Shown here one piece after another: positions 9,340 to 18,924 of a stretch of 64,000 bases of DNA (its first letter is position 1; each line of letters begins with the position of its first letter). The stretch lies in contig NZ_VDCZ01000002.1 in the NCBI RefSeq assembly GCF_006491645.1, positions 186,001-250,000 on the forward strand, read 5' to 3'. Both the position numbers and the translations under genes were made by a program. Under the pieces are notes generated by a model. It was not told the origin of the DNA, made no database searches, and saw nothing but the letters and a program-made list of their open reading frames with translations. The DNA is from Flavobacterium profundi (GTDB lineage Bacteria; Bacteroidota; Bacteroidia; Flavobacteriales; Flavobacteriaceae).

Positions 9340-10947
9340 ATGCAAAAGCAATTAATAAAAGTACATCCTTCAGACAATGTGATTGTAGCACTAGTTGATT
9401 TAAATGAAGGTGAAAAAGTAACTTTTGAAGGCACTACAATTACGATTACAAAATCGGTCAAAGCAAAACATAAAATTGCGGCTCAAGATTTTGAAAAAGG
9501 AGATCGAATAGTTATGTATGGAGTATTAGTAGGTAAAGCCAATACTACTATTGAAAAAGGGGAAGTACTAACTACGATTAATGTTACACATCAAAGTGAA
9601 AAAGTATTCGAAAAAACAGGTTCTATTTCTTGGGTTGCTCCAAATGTTGAAAAATGGAAAGATAAAACCTTTCTAGGATATCATAGGGAAGATGGGCAAG
9701 TGGGAACAGAAAACGTTTGGCTGTTTTTTCCTTTGGTATTTTGCGAGAATAGAAACATTGAAATTCTAAAAGAAATATTCGAAAAAGAGCTTTTAAAACA
9801 TAAAGTTAATAAACATCAAATGTTATTGCGTTCTTTAGTAAATAGCGGTGCATCTGCTGATGAAGAAACGGTTTCTGAGAATGTTTTTGAAAATATTGAT
9901 GTTAAATTTATTACACATCAAGGAGGCTGTGGAGGTATAAGACAAGATTCAGAATTATTAGCAAAGTTATTGGCTGGATATGTTAATAATCCTAATGTTG
10001 CAGGTGCAACGGTATTGAGCTTAGGTTGTCAAAATTTGCAAATTGAAATTTTTAAACAAGCGTTACAAACCATTAATCCTAACTCTAAGAAACCTATTAT
10101 TATTTATGAACAACAAAAAATGGGTACCGTTGATGAAATGTTATCAGCTATAATTAAAGATTCCTTTGAAGCTATTAAGGAAGCCAATAAAATACAACGA
10201 AAACCCGCTCCTTTATCTAAACTGAGAGTTGGTTTAGAATGTGGTGGTTCTGATGGTTTTTCTGGTATTTCTGCAAATCCTACTTTGGGTCATGTATCAG
10301 ATTTATTAGCAGCTTTAGGAGGGACTGCTATTTTATCGGAATTTCCAGAATTATGTGGGGTTGAACAAGAATTAGTAAACCGTTGTGTAAACGAAGAAAA
10401 AGGAGAAAAATTTTTAGCTTTAATGAAAGCCTTTGAAAAAACGGTTGTTGATGCCGGTTCTGGTTTTGATATGAATCCTTCACCTGGAAATATCAAAGAC
10501 GGTTTAATTACAGACGCTATGAAATCGGCAGGAGCAGCAAAAAAAGGAGGAACTTCACCAGTTTGTGATGTTTTAGATTATGGAGAATATGTATCCACTA
10601 CAGGTTTAAATTTGCTAAATACACCAGGAAATGACGTAGAAAGTACAACAGCTATGGTGGGTTCTGGAGCTACTTTAGTTTTGTTTACTACAGGTTTGGG
10701 AACACCAACTGGGAACCCAATTGCACCTATAATTAAAGTTTCATCCAACTCAGAATTAGCTCAAAAAATGCCTGATATTATTGATATCGATACAGGTGCA
10801 ATTATTAGAGGAGAAAAGACAATTGAAGAAATGGGAGAGGAGATGCTTCATTTTATTATTGATGTCGCAAGTGGTAAAACTATAACAAAAGCAAAACTTT
10901 TAAATCAAAATGATTTTATTCCTTGGAAAAGAGGAGTTTCCTTATAG
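9340..10947 (+). CDS. uxaA: altronate dehydratase UxaA
   Basis: Iron-dependent dehydration of D-altronate to KDG. The 535-residue product has the two-part family layout: a small N-terminal SAF domain (about residues 1-90) and the large UxaA/GarD catalytic domain, with HQGGCGG near residue 194 and GLECGGSDGFSGISANP near residues 298-314. It is the last gene of the catabolic operon and is followed within a few bases by a strong bidirectional hairpin. Confidence 0.95.
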   Translation: MQKQLIKVHPSDNVIVALVDLNEGEKVTFEGTTITITKSVKAKHKIAAQDFEKGDRIVMYGVLVGKANTTIEKGEVLTTINVTHQSEKVFEKTGSISWVAPNVEKWKDKTFLGYHREDGQVGTENVWLFFPLVFCENRNIEILKEIFEKELLKHKVNKHQMLLRSLVNSGASADEETVSENVFENIDVKFITHQGGCGGIRQDSELLAKLLAGYVNNPNVAGATVLSLGCQNLQIEIFKQALQTINPNSKKPIIIYEQQKMGTVDEMLSAIIKDSFEAIKEANKIQRKPAPLSKLRVGLECGGSDGFSGISANPTLGHVSDLLAALGGTAILSEFPELCGVEQELVNRCVNEEKGEKFLALMKAFEKTVVDAGSGFDMNPSPGNIKDGLITDAMKSAGAAKKGGTSPVCDVLDYGEYVSTTGLNLLNTPGNDVESTTAMVGSGATLVLFTTGLGTPTGNPIAPIIKVSSNSELAQKMPDIIDIDTGAIIRGEKTIEEMGEEMLHFIIDVASGKTITKAKLLNQNDFIPWKRGVSL

Positions 10948-10950
10948 GTA

Positions 10951-10983
10951 AAAAAAGCCGTTTATTTTTAAACGGCTTTTCTT
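10951..10983. terminator. bidirectional terminator between uxaA and the LacI gene
   Basis: An AAAAGCCGTTT/AAACGGCTTTT inverted repeat with a short AT loop occupies 10953-10980, flanked by A and T runs so that it can serve both the plus-strand uxaA transcript and the minus-strand regulator transcript. It lies between the uxaA stop (10947) and the regulator stop (10984). Confidence 0.85.
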
Positions 10984-12000
10984 TTATAAGGAATTGTTTG
11001 TCGATTTTCTAATAATTAATTCCGGTTCTAAAATAACTTTTTTCTCAATTTTTACTTTTTCAGTATTATTGATTTGTTCCAAAAAGACTTTAGCTGTCAT
11101 TTTACCCATTTCTCTAGGAAACTGATCTATAGTACTAATCGAAAGTTCCATAAATTTTGTAAAAGGTTCATTACTAAATCCAATTACTGAAAAATCTTCT
11201 GGAATTTTAATACCTTTTTCCTTTAATTGTTGAATTGCTCCTAAGGCAGCAAAATCACTCGCTGAAAACAAAGCATCAGGAGGATTTTTCATAGAAAGTA
11301 ATTTTTTAATCGCTTTTTTTCCATCATCCAAATTACTTTCAGTTCGTACAACATAATCCGGTTCGTAATCGATATTGTTGTCTAATAACGCTTGTTTATA
11401 GCCCAAAAAACGGTCTTTAAAAATTTCAATATTAGTATCCCCTGAAAAATGTGCAATTTTAGTTCTTCCAGTATCAATTAAGTGTTGTGTTGCTTTATAA
11501 CCTCCATTAAAGTCATTAATAGTAACCGAACTCACATTATTTAATGATTTTTTTCTATCAAAGAAGATTAAAGGTACATCTTTCTTCAAAATGCGTTCAA
11601 AAATAGAGTTTTTACTACTTGAAGTAGAAATAAGAATTCCATCCACTTGCGCATTCAATAAGGCCTCAATATTATCACCTTCTTTTATTTCATTTCCATC
11701 CGTTTGACAAATGATAATATGATATCCATGCGGATTTAATTCTTGTTCAATCCCTCTAATTACGGAACCAAAAAAATTACTGTCTACTCGAGGTACAATA
11801 ACACCAACGTTATTGCTTTTTCCGCTTTTAAGTGCCAGAGCTAACTTATTTTGTTCATAATTCATTTTTTGAGCCGTTTTTAGAACAAGTTCTTTGGTGG
11901 CTTCGCTAACATCATTTTGATTATTAAGCGCTCTTGATACTGTTGCAGCAGTAATATTTAATTTTTTAGCGATATCGTAAATAGTGGTTTTTTTCTTCAT
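10984..12000 (-). CDS. LacI-family transcriptional regulator of the pectin locus
   Basis: Complete 338-residue LacI/PurR-type regulator: DNA-binding head with TIYDIAKKLNITAATVSRALN near residues 5-25, hinge around residues 52-66, and the full periplasmic-binding-like effector domain ending with the usual C-terminal strand. It lies between the catabolic operon and the extracellular-enzyme block, facing away from GH28. The five palindromes with central CG in this window are the type of site such proteins bind, so I infer that it controls the locus, with a uronate intermediate such as KDG or DKI as the effector. Which of the two LacI-type genes binds them is not shown by sequence. Confidence 0.9.
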   Translation of the reverse strand: MKKKTTIYDIAKKLNITAATVSRALNNQNDVSEATKELVLKTAQKMNYEQNKLALALKSGKSNNVGVIVPRVDSNFFGSVIRGIEQELNPHGYHIIICQTDGNEIKEGDNIEALLNAQVDGILISTSSSKNSIFERILKKDVPLIFFDRKKSLNNVSSVTINDFNGGYKATQHLIDTGRTKIAHFSGDTNIEIFKDRFLGYKQALLDNNIDYEPDYVVRTESNLDDGKKAIKKLLSMKNPPDALFSASDFAALGAIQQLKEKGIKIPEDFSVIGFSNEPFTKFMELSISTIDQFPREMGKMTAKVFLEQINNTEKVKIEKKVILEPELIIRKSTNNSL

Positions 12001-12212
12001 TTATAAGGAATCTACTTAAAAGGTATTAATAATAAAAAACTTTAAGTGTAATGGATTAAGAAAACAAAAATAAGTATATTATTAGATTTATCAATATTTT
12101 TTTAATCTATGAATATCACAATTATTTTAAGTAATTATTATGCATTGAATAATTATTTAATCTTTTTTTTATTTTTTATTAAAATTTACTTGTTTAGTAA
12201 CACACTTTTATT

Positions 12213-12232
12213 TATTTTCGTAATCGATTACG
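12213..12232 (+). promoter_or_regulatory. promoter and LacI-type operator before GH28-susC-susD (site 2 of 5)
   Basis: A perfect palindrome CGTAATCGATTACG lies at 12219-12232, identical to the kduI site. A -7-like box TATTTTCG (7 of 8) at 12213-12220 overlaps its left edge. The GH28 start ATG (12262) is 29 bp downstream. A looser relative, GTAATGGATTA at 12048-12058, lies just upstream of the divergent regulator gene and could allow autoregulation, but it is not symmetric. Confidence 0.75.
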
Positions 12233-12261
12233 GTAATAATTTATTAATTAATAAATCTAAA

Positions 12262-13719
12262 ATGAAGTTTCCTTTTGAAATACTAAAACTAATGCTTGTT
12301 ATTCTTGTAATAACTTCAATAGATTCATGTAAACATAAAAAAGAAAATACAGCAGTTCAAAATGAAAAAACGGCTACTAAAATTTTAAACGAAATTATTG
12401 CTTCCGTAAAAGAACCACAATTTAAAAATGAGGTATTTAATATACTTGATTATGGTGCAATTGCAGATGGAAAAACGTTAAACACTAAAGCTATCGAAAA
12501 TGCAATACAAAAATGTGCAAAAAATGGTGGTGGTGTGGTTGTAATACCTAATGGTAAATTCTTAACAGGTCCGATTCATTTAGAAAGCAATGTTAATTTA
12601 CATTTAGAGGAAGGAGCAGAAGTCTTATTTTCTACTAATCCTAATGATTACTATCCTTTAGTACACACTTCATTTGAAGGTATTGAACTTCTTAATTATT
12701 CACCATTAATTTATGCCTATCAAAAAAATAATATCGCAATCACTGGTAAAGGGATTTTAAATGGTCAAGCCAATGAAACCAATTGGTGGCCATGGAAAGG
12801 AAGTACTTCTGAAGGACATTCGTATGGATATATTGAAGGTAAACCCTCTCAAAAAGACAGTTTAAACTTACCCACATTAATGCATATGGGACAAAATGAA
12901 ATCCCTCTAGAACAAAGAACATTTGGTAAAGGACATTATTTAAGACCTAATTTTATTGAACCTTTTGAGTGTACGAATGTGTTAATTAAAGATGTTACCA
13001 TTATTAATGCTCCATTTTGGATCATCCATCCCATAAAATGCAATTCAGTAATTGTGGATAATGTTTCAATTACAAGTCACGGACCCAATAACGACGGTTG
13101 TGATCCTGAATATTCCAAAAATGTAATCATCAAAAATTGCACTTTTAATACAGGTGATGATTGTATCGCTATTAAAGCAGGAAGAGATGCAGAAGGGAGA
13201 AAAGTAGGTATTAAAAGTGAAAATATTGTAGTTCAAAATTGTAAAATGATTGATGGACATGGAGGTGTTGTAATTGGCAGTGAAATGTCTGCTGGAGTAC
13301 AAAACGTTTTTGTTGAAAACTGCATTATGGATAGTCCTAACTTAGAAAGAGCCATTCGTATTAAAACCAATACGAGAAGGGGAGGAACAGTTGATGGAGT
13401 ATATGTTAAAAATTTAAAAGTTGGAGAAGTGAAAGAAGCACTCTTAAAAATAAATTTAAAATATAGCATCTATGACAATCAAGAAGGCGATTTTATTCCT
13501 AAAGTTAAAAATATCTTCTTAGAAGATGTAACTGTCAAAAATTCTGGAAAATATGTAATTCTAGCGGACGGTTTAGAAAACTCAATCATTGAAAATATAG
13601 AATTTAAAAATGTATCAGTTGATACAGTTCAAAATGATTTTTCACTAAAACATGTCAGTAAAGTACTATTTATTGATACCTACATAAATAAAAGAAAACT
13701 AACCAACAACCCTAATTAA
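12262..13719 (+). CDS. GH28 polygalacturonase, lipoprotein
   Basis: Glycoside hydrolase family 28 enzyme cutting saturated galacturonan; 485 residues from the chosen start. The frame is open back to 12109, but that stretch contains the promoter and operator, and the ATG at 12262 starts a signal peptide with a lipobox-like end (SIDSC, Cys near residue 23) followed by Lys-rich sequence. Catalytic motifs are all present: NND near 276-278, GDD near 298-300, GHG near 332-334 and RIK near 366-368. Export to the periplasm or outer membrane is expected. It probably trims oligomers to galacturonate for the uxaC branch. Exo versus endo action is not decided here. Confidence 0.93.
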   Translation: MKFPFEILKLMLVILVITSIDSCKHKKENTAVQNEKTATKILNEIIASVKEPQFKNEVFNILDYGAIADGKTLNTKAIENAIQKCAKNGGGVVVIPNGKFLTGPIHLESNVNLHLEEGAEVLFSTNPNDYYPLVHTSFEGIELLNYSPLIYAYQKNNIAITGKGILNGQANETNWWPWKGSTSEGHSYGYIEGKPSQKDSLNLPTLMHMGQNEIPLEQRTFGKGHYLRPNFIEPFECTNVLIKDVTIINAPFWIIHPIKCNSVIVDNVSITSHGPNNDGCDPEYSKNVIIKNCTFNTGDDCIAIKAGRDAEGRKVGIKSENIVVQNCKMIDGHGGVVIGSEMSAGVQNVFVENCIMDSPNLERAIRIKTNTRRGGTVDGVYVKNLKVGEVKEALLKINLKYSIYDNQEGDFIPKVKNIFLEDVTVKNSGKYVILADGLENSIIENIEFKNVSVDTVQNDFSLKHVSKVLFIDTYINKRKLTNNPN

Positions 13720-13732
13720 ACTAAATTTTATT

Positions 13733-16700
13733 ATGAAGATGAAAATTTTATTAACCCATAGGCAACTCTATTTAATTGCGTTGTTTCTATCTTTATTCAT
13801 ATCCCAAAATGGATTTGCACAAAATGGCAAAATTAAAATTTCTGGAACAGTAATAGACTCGAGTGACAAATTACCCATTCCAGGAGTAAATGTATATGAA
13901 AAAGGCACTAAAAATGGACAATCTACAAATTTTGATGGTTTTTTTGAAATTGAAACCAACAATCCAAATGCCACACTAGTATTTAGTTACATCGGTTATG
14001 TAACAAATGAAGTTCAAGTAAATGGTCAAACTAAATTAACTGTGAACCTTATTCAAGACACAAAAAAATTAGATGAAGTAATTGTCATTGGATATGGAAC
14101 CTCAAAAAAAGCTGATTTAACAGGATCAGTTGCAGCCATATCAAGTGAAGAAATTCTAAAAAGACCTGTTACAAATGTCGCAGAAGCTTTAACGGGGCAA
14201 ATTGCTGGAATAAACATTACCACTACAGAAGGTTCACCTGATGCTGAAATTAACATTCGAGTTCGTGGAGGCGGCTCATTATCTCAAGATGCTTCACCAT
14301 TGTATATTGTAGATGGATTTCCGGTTACCAGCATTAGTGATATTTCTCCATCCAATATTGAAAATATTACTGTATTAAAAGATGCTTCTTCTACTGCAAT
14401 TTATGGTTCAAGAGGTGCATATGGTGTTATTTTAATTACTACAAAATCTGGAACCAAAGGAAATAAAATAGAAGTTTCCTATAATACCTTTACGGGATTC
14501 AATAAAATTCGTAAAACATTAGATATAAATGGTTCTAAAGACTATGTAAATTGGCAATACGAATATGCTTTATTAACAAATGATTTAACTTCATTCGAAG
14601 ATTATTTAGGAACTTGAGATAATATCAATCAGTACGATAATACACCTACAACTAATTGGCAAGACAATATTTTTGGGCAAACTGGAATTGTACAAAATCA
14701 TGATTTAAGTGTAAGAGGAGGTTCTGATAAAATCAATTACAATTTTAATTATACTCATTATGATTTGAAAGGAATTATGATTGGTTCCAATTATAAAAGA
14801 GACAACTTATCGTTACGATTAAAAAGTAAACCGAATGATAAAATTAATCTGAATTATACCGTAAGATATTCCAATACTGAAATTAATGGTGGAGGAGCCA
14901 ACGAGCAAAATGAAAAATCTACGACAGATTCTCGTATGAAACATTTTATTGGTTATGCTCCTTTTGAAATTGATGGTGTTACCAGTAGTAATACGGATGA
15001 AGATTTAGCCAGTAACTTAACAAACCCTTACATTAGTGTGGCTGATAATAACAGACGTCAGTTGAGAAGAAATTTTAACATGTTAGGAGGGATTTCATGG
15101 AATATTACTGACGAACTTCAATTGGCTACAGATTTTGGTATCGATTATTATAAATTTCAGGATTATCGTTTCTATGGCTCGACTACCTATTACGTAAATA
15201 ATGCACCAGCTCCTGAAAATCAAGGTGTTCCAGCTCTAATTTTTAGTACAAGAGACGATAAAAGGTTTAGAAATGCAACTACCCTAAACTATGATTTTAA
15301 AAAATTACTTGGAAATGAGCATCATTTAAAAGTTTTATTAGGAGGGGAAACTATTAATTTTCAATCGAATACCTTAACCAATACCATTCATCGTTATCCT
15401 GATTTCTTTACTTTTGAAAATGCGATTAACTTAACGCCTCAAGGTGTTCCTTTTTCAACTGAAAATTATAATTTACCAGAGGATAAACTATTATCATTCT
15501 TTGGTAGAGTTAATTATGACTATAAAAATAGATATTTACTTACAGCAACGTATCGCGCTGATGGATCTAGTAAATTTTTAGGAAAAAATAGATGGGGTTA
15601 TTTTCCTTCAGTTGCGGCTGCTTGGAAAATATCAGAAGAAAGTTTTCTTGAAAACGCAAAATGGTTAAATCTATTAAAAGTTAGAGTAAGTTATGGTAAA
15701 GCAGGTAATAATAATATTCCTGTTGGACAAACAATTCAAACGTATCAACCTAACATCACTTCTTGGATAAATAATGTGAATACCTATTGGACAACTTCAA
15801 ATGTTTTGGCTAATCCTGATTTAAAATGGGAGACCACTACAACTCAAAATTTAGGTATTGATTATGAGATTTTTAATGGAAGAATTACTGGTACTTTTGA
15901 TACGTATAAAAATATAACAAATGATCTATTATTAAATTTCAATATTCCTGGAACTGGATATGTTTCTCAATATAGAAATATGGGTGAAATTCAAAATAAA
16001 GGTATTGAAGCTTCTTTAAATCTAGACGCGATTAAAAAAGAAAAATTCAATTTAAGTCTGGCTTTTAATATCAGTCTTAATAAAAACAATATCAACTCTT
16101 TAGGTGAATCTCCAGATTTTAAATGGCCATCAAGGTGGACATCTGCTGTTGATACCGACTTTTTAGTAAATGTAGGACAACCTTTAGGTCTAATGTACGG
16201 TTTTCAAAGTGACGGACGTTACGAAGTATCTGATTTTGATTATGCTGGTGGAACATATACTTTAAAAAATGGTGTTGCTGACAATTCATCAATTATTAAT
16301 ACTCAAGTTGTACCAGGTTCTATGAAATTAAAAGATATTAATGGAGATGGAGTAGTTGATTTAGAAGACAGAACAGTAATTGGAAATGCAAATCCAAAAC
16401 ATACAGGTGGTTTTATTATTAATGCTAATTATTCCAATTTTGATTTTTCTGCTGGCTTTAATTGGAGCTATGGGAATGATGTATATAATGCTACTAAAAT
16501 TGAACATTCTACAGCAACACCAAATGGAGGACAATTTAGAAATTTATTGACTACTATGGCTGAAGGCACTAGATGGACAAATGTTGATCCTAACACTGGT
16601 AGTTTAGTAACAGATCCTACCGAATTAGCCGCTTTAAATGCAAATACAACCATGTGGTCTCCTTTCTCAAATTATGTTTTCACTGATTGGGCTGTTGAAG

Positions 16701-16948
16701 ATGGTTCTTTTTTAAGACTAAATACAATTACATTAGGATATAGTTTACCAAATCAACTTACACAAAAAATAGGTATCTCTAGATTACGATTATATAGTAC
16801 GGTAAGTAATGTATTTGTATGGACGAAATATTCTGGTTTTGATCCAGAAGTTTCAACTAGAAGACAAACTCCATATACTCCAGGAGTTGATTATTCACCT
16901 TATCCAAAAAGCAGACAATTGCTATTAGGATTAAACTTAAATTTTTAA
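13733..16948 (+). pseudogene. SusC-type TonB-dependent transporter interrupted by an in-frame TGA
   Basis: Outer-membrane pectin-oligomer transporter of the SusC/RagA type, 1071 codons if read through. It has a signal peptide, a carboxypeptidase-regulatory-like domain (residues 35-110), TonB box DEVIVIGYG near 113-121, plug domain and barrel ending in aromatic NLNF. At codon 295 (14615-14617) a TGA interrupts the frame, and both sides are in the same frame and align with a normal SusC (before: DYLGT, after: DNINQY), where Trp (TGG) is expected. This is a single-base nonsense change or a base-calling error, not a frameshift. If real, the SusC of this locus would be lost or made only by readthrough. 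Intact susD follows 19 bp after the stop. Confidence 0.9.
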
Positions 16949-16967
16949 TAACTAAAACTATTATAAA

Positions 16968-18752
16968 ATGAAAAATAGAATATTAGTTTTTGCAATCATT
17001 ATAAGCGCTATTTTAAGCTCTTGTGAGGAAGATTATCTCGATTCTAAAACATTATCTACCTTAGATGAATCTGTAATTTTTTCAACTCCAGGATTAGCAC
17101 AAGGTGCTGTAGATGGTATTAAAGTTCCTTTTGGTGAAACCAATTCCTACAGAGGTCGTTTCTTACCATGGTACGGAATGAATACCGATATCGAATGGTA
17201 TAATGCTTCGGAATCTACTTCAAATGATAATGCCACTTTATGTAATTATAATGCTTTACCAAATAATTCCCAAATGAATACTTCTAACAATGCTTGGGAT
17301 AAAATGTACCAAGGTATTGAAAGAGCCAATATTTGTATTCGTGGTTTACGTGCCTACGGAAATCCAACACCTGGTTCAGAATTAGGGTATTTGTTAGGTG
17401 AAGCCTTAACTTTAAGAGCTGTTTATTATGCCGATTTATTAAAAGCATGGGGTGATGTGCCTGCGCGATTTGAACCTATAAATTCGGAAACATTGTATTT
17501 ACCAAAATCAAATAGAGATATCATCTATAAGCAATTAATCCAAGATTTAGGTGAAGCTGCTGATTTAGTGCCTTGGCCAAACGGAAATACAGCTACTGGA
17601 AGTGTTGAAAGAGTTAATAAAGCATTTGTAAAAGGATTAAGAGCAAGGTTAGCGCTTGCAGCTTCAGGATTTCAACAATATCCTGATGGAATTAGAAGAA
17701 GTAATGATCCTGAATTGTCAATTCAAAATATGTACACTTTAGCTTTTAATGAATGTAAAGCAATTATCGATAGTGGAACGGCTCATTTAGAACCAACATT
17801 CGAAGGTTTATGGAAAAAATACAATCAAGAAAATACCCAAGCTGGAGGTGAATCGTTATGGGAAATTCCTTTTTCAGCAGGTAGAGGTAGAATGCTATTT
17901 ACATTTGCTGTAAGACATACAAACAATGATCAATATCATTCTAATGGAAATAATAGAGGAGGACAAGCTGGTCCATTACCTTTTATCTTTTATGATTATG
18001 ATGAAGCAGATACAAGAAGAGATGTAACCTGTGTACCTTATTTATGGGGACCAGCTACAAACGGATTTGCAAAACAACAACTAGGCGCATTGAATAAATG
18101 GTATTTTGGTAAATACCGTTATGAATGGATGAATCGAATTGTAACTTCTACTAATGATGACGGTGTCAATAAAATATACATGCGCTATGCAGAAATACTT
18201 CTAATGGCTGCGGAAACAGCAAATGAATTACAAGGTCCAAGTGCTGCTGCTCCATATTTAAAAGAATTACGAATGAGAGCTTTTGATCCATCACAACATC
18301 CAACTAAAGTGGATGCTTATGTGGATGCTTTGGGTAGTAAACAACAAATGTTTGATGCTATCGTAGAAGAACATAAATATGAATTTACAGGTGAAATGGA
18401 ACGTAAACAAGCCTTAATTCGTTGGAACTTATTAGAAACAAAGTTAGTAGAAGCTAAAGCAAAAATGTTTGATTTACAACAAAGAGCAGGAGACTATTTT
18501 GATGTACCTTCTACATTGTATTATAAATATGCAAGTGATAATGAAACGCTAATAATTTACGGATTGAATAGAAATGAAAATACAGATCCAGGTCCTGACT
18601 ATACCGCTTTCCAATGGGATAATCTTACAGATTCTAAAATAAATGCCCTATATAGTAGTGCTACGAGTCCAAATAATAGACAATTTTGGCCTATTTGGCA
18701 GGTCTTTTTAGATTCTAGTAACGGCACATTGGTTAACGATTACGGATATTAA
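16968..18752 (+). CDS. SusD/RagB-family glycan-binding lipoprotein
   Basis: Surface lipoprotein that forms the lid of the SusC transporter and binds pectin oligomers. 594 residues; signal peptide with lipobox ILSSC (Cys19), then the SusD alpha-helical repeat fold with the conserved stretch TLRAVYYADLLKAWGDVPAR near residues 146-165 and C-terminal motif RYAEILLMAAE near 405-415. It follows susC directly and is intact, which makes the nonsense codon in susC look recent or artefactual. Confidence 0.95.
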   Translation: MKNRILVFAIIISAILSSCEEDYLDSKTLSTLDESVIFSTPGLAQGAVDGIKVPFGETNSYRGRFLPWYGMNTDIEWYNASESTSNDNATLCNYNALPNNSQMNTSNNAWDKMYQGIERANICIRGLRAYGNPTPGSELGYLLGEALTLRAVYYADLLKAWGDVPARFEPINSETLYLPKSNRDIIYKQLIQDLGEAADLVPWPNGNTATGSVERVNKAFVKGLRARLALAASGFQQYPDGIRRSNDPELSIQNMYTLAFNECKAIIDSGTAHLEPTFEGLWKKYNQENTQAGGESLWEIPFSAGRGRMLFTFAVRHTNNDQYHSNGNNRGGQAGPLPFIFYDYDEADTRRDVTCVPYLWGPATNGFAKQQLGALNKWYFGKYRYEWMNRIVTSTNDDGVNKIYMRYAEILLMAAETANELQGPSAAAPYLKELRMRAFDPSQHPTKVDAYVDALGSKQQMFDAIVEEHKYEFTGEMERKQALIRWNLLETKLVEAKAKMFDLQQRAGDYFDVPSTLYYKYASDNETLIIYGLNRNENTDPGPDYTAFQWDNLTDSKINALYSSATSPNNRQFWPIWQVFLDSSNGTLVNDYGY

Positions 18753-18924
18753 TTGGACCCGTTTAATTTGAGTTAGTATACTTGTAAAATTTGTTTTTCC
18801 GAGTGCTTGAGAATGACATTTCGTTTGAATTAGGTTTTCTTATGGCATTCGGTAAAACAAATTAGTTTCTAAACCCAAAACTTTATTTTATTTAATCGAT
18901 TAAAAATCAACAAAATACAAAATC
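18753..18924 (+). promoter_or_regulatory. intergenic region with LacI-type operator before the pectinesterase (site 3 of 5)
   Basis: A perfect 14-bp palindrome TTTAATCGATTAAA lies at 18891-18904, sharing the TAATCGATTA core but with T/A instead of C/G at the outer positions. The pectinesterase ATG at 18925 is 20 bp downstream. A weak -7-like TATTTTAT at 18884-18891 touches the palindrome. No convincing terminator is seen behind susD, so some readthrough from the upstream unit is possible. Confidence 0.65.

Noticed and set aside
12048..12058. GTAATGGATTA as a sixth operator before the LacI regulator
   Set aside because: It lacks the central CG and symmetry of the five clear sites; kept only as a remark on possible autoregulation.
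12109..12261. N-terminal extension of the GH28 frame
   Set aside because: This stretch contains the -7 box and the perfect operator palindrome; the ATG at 12262 begins a proper lipoprotein signal.
14615..14617. Recoding of TGA as Trp or another amino acid in this organism
   Set aside because: TGA ends other intact genes here (CE12 at 30329, the YqaA-like gene at 36518, the his leader), so the code is standard.
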